DNA of 64,000 bases from Rhea pennata (taxonomy: Eukaryota; Chordata; Aves; Rheiformes; Rheidae). Shown piece after piece: positions 61,629-64,000 of the stretch (position 1 is its first letter; the number at the start of each line of letters is the position of its first letter). The stretch is taken from NCBI RefSeq assembly GCF_028389875.1, contig NC_084678.1:14910899-14974898 (forward strand), read 5' to 3'. Below the pieces are notes generated by a model, which did not search any database, was not told the origin of the DNA, and was given only the letters and a program-made list of their open reading frames with translations. Made by a program: the position numbers and the translations under genes.

Positions 61629-64000
61629 GATTCAGTGATTACTCCCACTGCTCAGGTTTCTCTGTGCTACCGTGGAGAAATTGTACAGCTCTAAAACTTT
61701 CGTCTTTTTGCTTCTTTGGTATGACTGACTCACCTGCTTATTTTCAGACAAGTGACATACAGTAGAGATACAGGCAAAAACATCCTCAGGGCGTATATTT
61801 TCACTTTGATTCGCTTTCTGCTTCCTTTTATTATGTTATACTTTATTATAAAGCCTGTTGTCTCCTGTGCTCCTGTGCTCATTTGTTCTATCTTTCCTTT
61901 AGACCTTGTCCAGGTCTAAAAAAAAAAAAAAGGAAATTTAGCTTTCATTTCTGCCTTTCAAGCACTTCTCTAGACTTTCTTACTTGTAGCTCCTATGAAG
62001 AAATGCGGTTTAAATTACAGGTTTTGGTACTGATACTGTGTCTCTGCAAGACAAGCTTATGTATTTTTGTCTGAAAAGAATGAAAATGCTCTTTCCTCTA
62101 TTAAAGCTGGTAGCATGGGTAACATCCAAATCTTATGCCTTTTATTGGAGTCATGTAACTAGCTCTGTCCTGTAGTTTTGCCCATAACACCAGCAGGTTC
62201 CTCTTACTCCCTAGAAAGATCACTTGAAAACTTGGTGTTTCTAACAAATTAATGGCAAATTTTCTACTAGAGCCCCATACCAGTAGAAGAGGCTGTCCAA
62301 GGTGATCCAACAGTTCACAGACTCACAAAACCTTGACTTTGGTCAAGGTCTTTGACACCCAGGCTATGACTTAATGCTAAACAATAAGCAAAAGCTGATG
62401 GATCTGAGTCAACCACCAGCATCTCTTTTGTCCAGGCTCTTAGATTCCCACCAGTAAGTCCTTTTTTCCCTGCTTGAAGAATGTGCCTGGGTGGTGTGAG
62501 GGGTAATCCTCATGCTCCAGGAAGGCACATATACTTTCTACCTTTGCAAATCTACCTCTGAAGTCTTTGATTTCCAAGATACAGAGAAGTCCAATATCTT
62601 TAATTTCCACCAATATCAAGTGAATTAAACAGACCTTTTTCGTAAAGGGCTTTCAGTCTTAGGCATGTCACGCTCTGCATGGATTTCATTGCTATTCAGG
62701 AGCATCTCATCACTTTTAAAACGCAAACCCAAGACAAGATCTACATGGCAGACAGCTGTAGATCAGTATATTCCATGGCCATGCTCATTCCCTGTGGAAG
62801 CGGGTGCTTAGTTTTCATCCTGTCTGAACAGACTTATTTAATCTATCATGGGCTAGTGCTTCTCCGGAAAGCTGGTCTATAAAGCAATGAACCTGGGATC
62901 CTGAGCGGTAAATACATTGCACTGGTTTTCAGCATGGCCATATATCTGCAAGGACATGCAGCAAGCAAAACGGCTGCAAACTTGGTGGGTCTGTGGACAT
63001 TTATTGTGAAAAGCAGCCAGGGAACAATCAAAGTAATTGCTCTGGACCAGCGTACATGTTTCTAATGAGTCTTGTTGCAGAGCGACTTATTCAATGTGTC
63101 TGCATTATTTACACAGGACACCACTATCAGTAAAAGGCCTTATTATCTACTCTATATTTGTTTCTCTATCTTTCAGTTTAGCAACTCTCAAATTCGGTGC
63201 ATTTTTTTTTATTTTTATAGCTTGTTTCCTCTTTAGTGATATTATCATGGAGCCAATAAAAATGCTTTCCTTCTACATCTGGTCAAGGAAAGATTTTGCT
63301 GGGTACACGAGTCATATTTCTGAAAATGCCTCCAAGTGAATATAAAAAAGCTGTTGGAAGCAATTGAGTTTACTGTTGCCTTATGTACTGCCATTAATTA
63401 GGAAATAAAGCAAACAGCATTTTATATCACTTGTAATCAAAATGTTACAGTCTTAATGCAAAGTCTTTCAAGAGCTGAGCCTGAAAACAGACTCTCCCTT
63501 TTCATGTAGCGGAGCAGAAAAAGGATGCGAGGCTTCTGTTTTAAAGACCATGGGCCAGATCTTCAGATCAACCGCATAAAACGGGCTGCCACGCCGCAAG
63601 GCAAGACGAGAGCACCCACCTTGACCGGGCAGGCAGGCACGGCAACTGTGTGCAGTGGTTACCCAGATAACCCAGCAGCCACCGTGATTTATTCCACCAC
63701 TGCAGCATCACAGTAATTCTGGTAGCTGGCCAAAATGCAGCTCATAGTTTGACTTTCATTCCTGAGTATCAAGAAATAGTTTTTGGCAATCATTTTTTGT
63801 TTCTGCTTAGATTACATCGACATTTTTACCCCCAAATTCTGTTTTCAGAGAATTCAGAGTTTTCCTGAACTCCCTTCCCTTTGGCAAAAAGAACTTTCAA
63901 AACTTTGAGCAAGATATTTACTTTTTCAAGAATATAAGTAGTACAAAAAAAAAGCAAACAAAATATTAGAAAAAGCAAAAAGAAAAAAGCATTTAATCAG
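61629..64000. other. AT-rich intergenic DNA to the window end
   Basis: AT-rich sequence with a short A-run at 61919-61931 and no open frame over 100 codons. It may be distal 3' flank of the next gene (GATA5 is expected on this side), but nothing in it shows that. Confidence 0.4.

Noticed and set aside
24000-64000. GATA5 inside the window
   Set aside because: Expected by synteny, but neither the CNACGLY zinc-finger signature nor the N-terminal exon could be found on either strand; it probably lies beyond 64 kb.
24000-64000. miR-1 and miR-133a hairpins, linked to this chromosome region in mammals
   Set aside because: No match to either mature sequence on either strand.

Overview
The window looks like vertebrate nuclear DNA, most likely from a bird. 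It has one intron-split gene with GT-AG introns, an almost complete lack of recognisable interspersed repeats (one possible CR1 end), dense CpG-island DNA as on avian microchromosomes, and simple-sequence tracts. There are no bacterial-style operons, RNA genes or CRISPR arrays.

The one gene I can assign is RBBP8NL (RBBP8/CtIP N-terminal-like), on the minus strand. I rebuilt 13 coding exons from splice sites, reading phase and protein identity. They join to an open frame of 695 codons from the ATG at 23896 to the stop at 11014, close to the roughly 660 residues I recall for the human protein. The product has the CtIP-type N-terminal coiled coil with a CxxC pair (about residues 20-130), an SQLHGTIALVRPGS-type motif (about 240-253), a CtBP-binding PLDLS motif (479-483) and an acidic end. 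It shows no Sae2-like C-terminal domain. A good acceptor upstream of the ATG (24019-24020) and a good donor near 29150 suggest a distant non-coding first exon. In mammals RBBP8NL lies between CABLES2 and GATA5 (human 20q13.33). I find coding sequence of neither here.

Layout: 1-1062, GC-rich edge and a 23-bp minisatellite with a 115-bp higher-order period. 1063-7140, mostly AT-rich, unassigned DNA. 7150-9060, an orphan CpG island with tandem repeats, an alternating CA/CG tract, a good CTCF match and five tandem GC boxes. 9061-10411, 3' flank of RBBP8NL. 10412-24018, RBBP8NL. 23200-52000, a very long, nearly continuous CpG-rich domain with no recognisable protein gene, broken by AT-rich islets that look like conserved non-coding DNA and carry GATA and GATA/FOX-type motifs. 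52000-64000, AT-rich DNA without a recognisable gene.

The best overall reading is inference: the CpG-rich domain is regulatory DNA of the RBBP8NL-GATA5 interval, both genes being endoderm/gut associated, and the left edge holds a possible CTCF boundary. All boundaries of islands and islets were set by eye.
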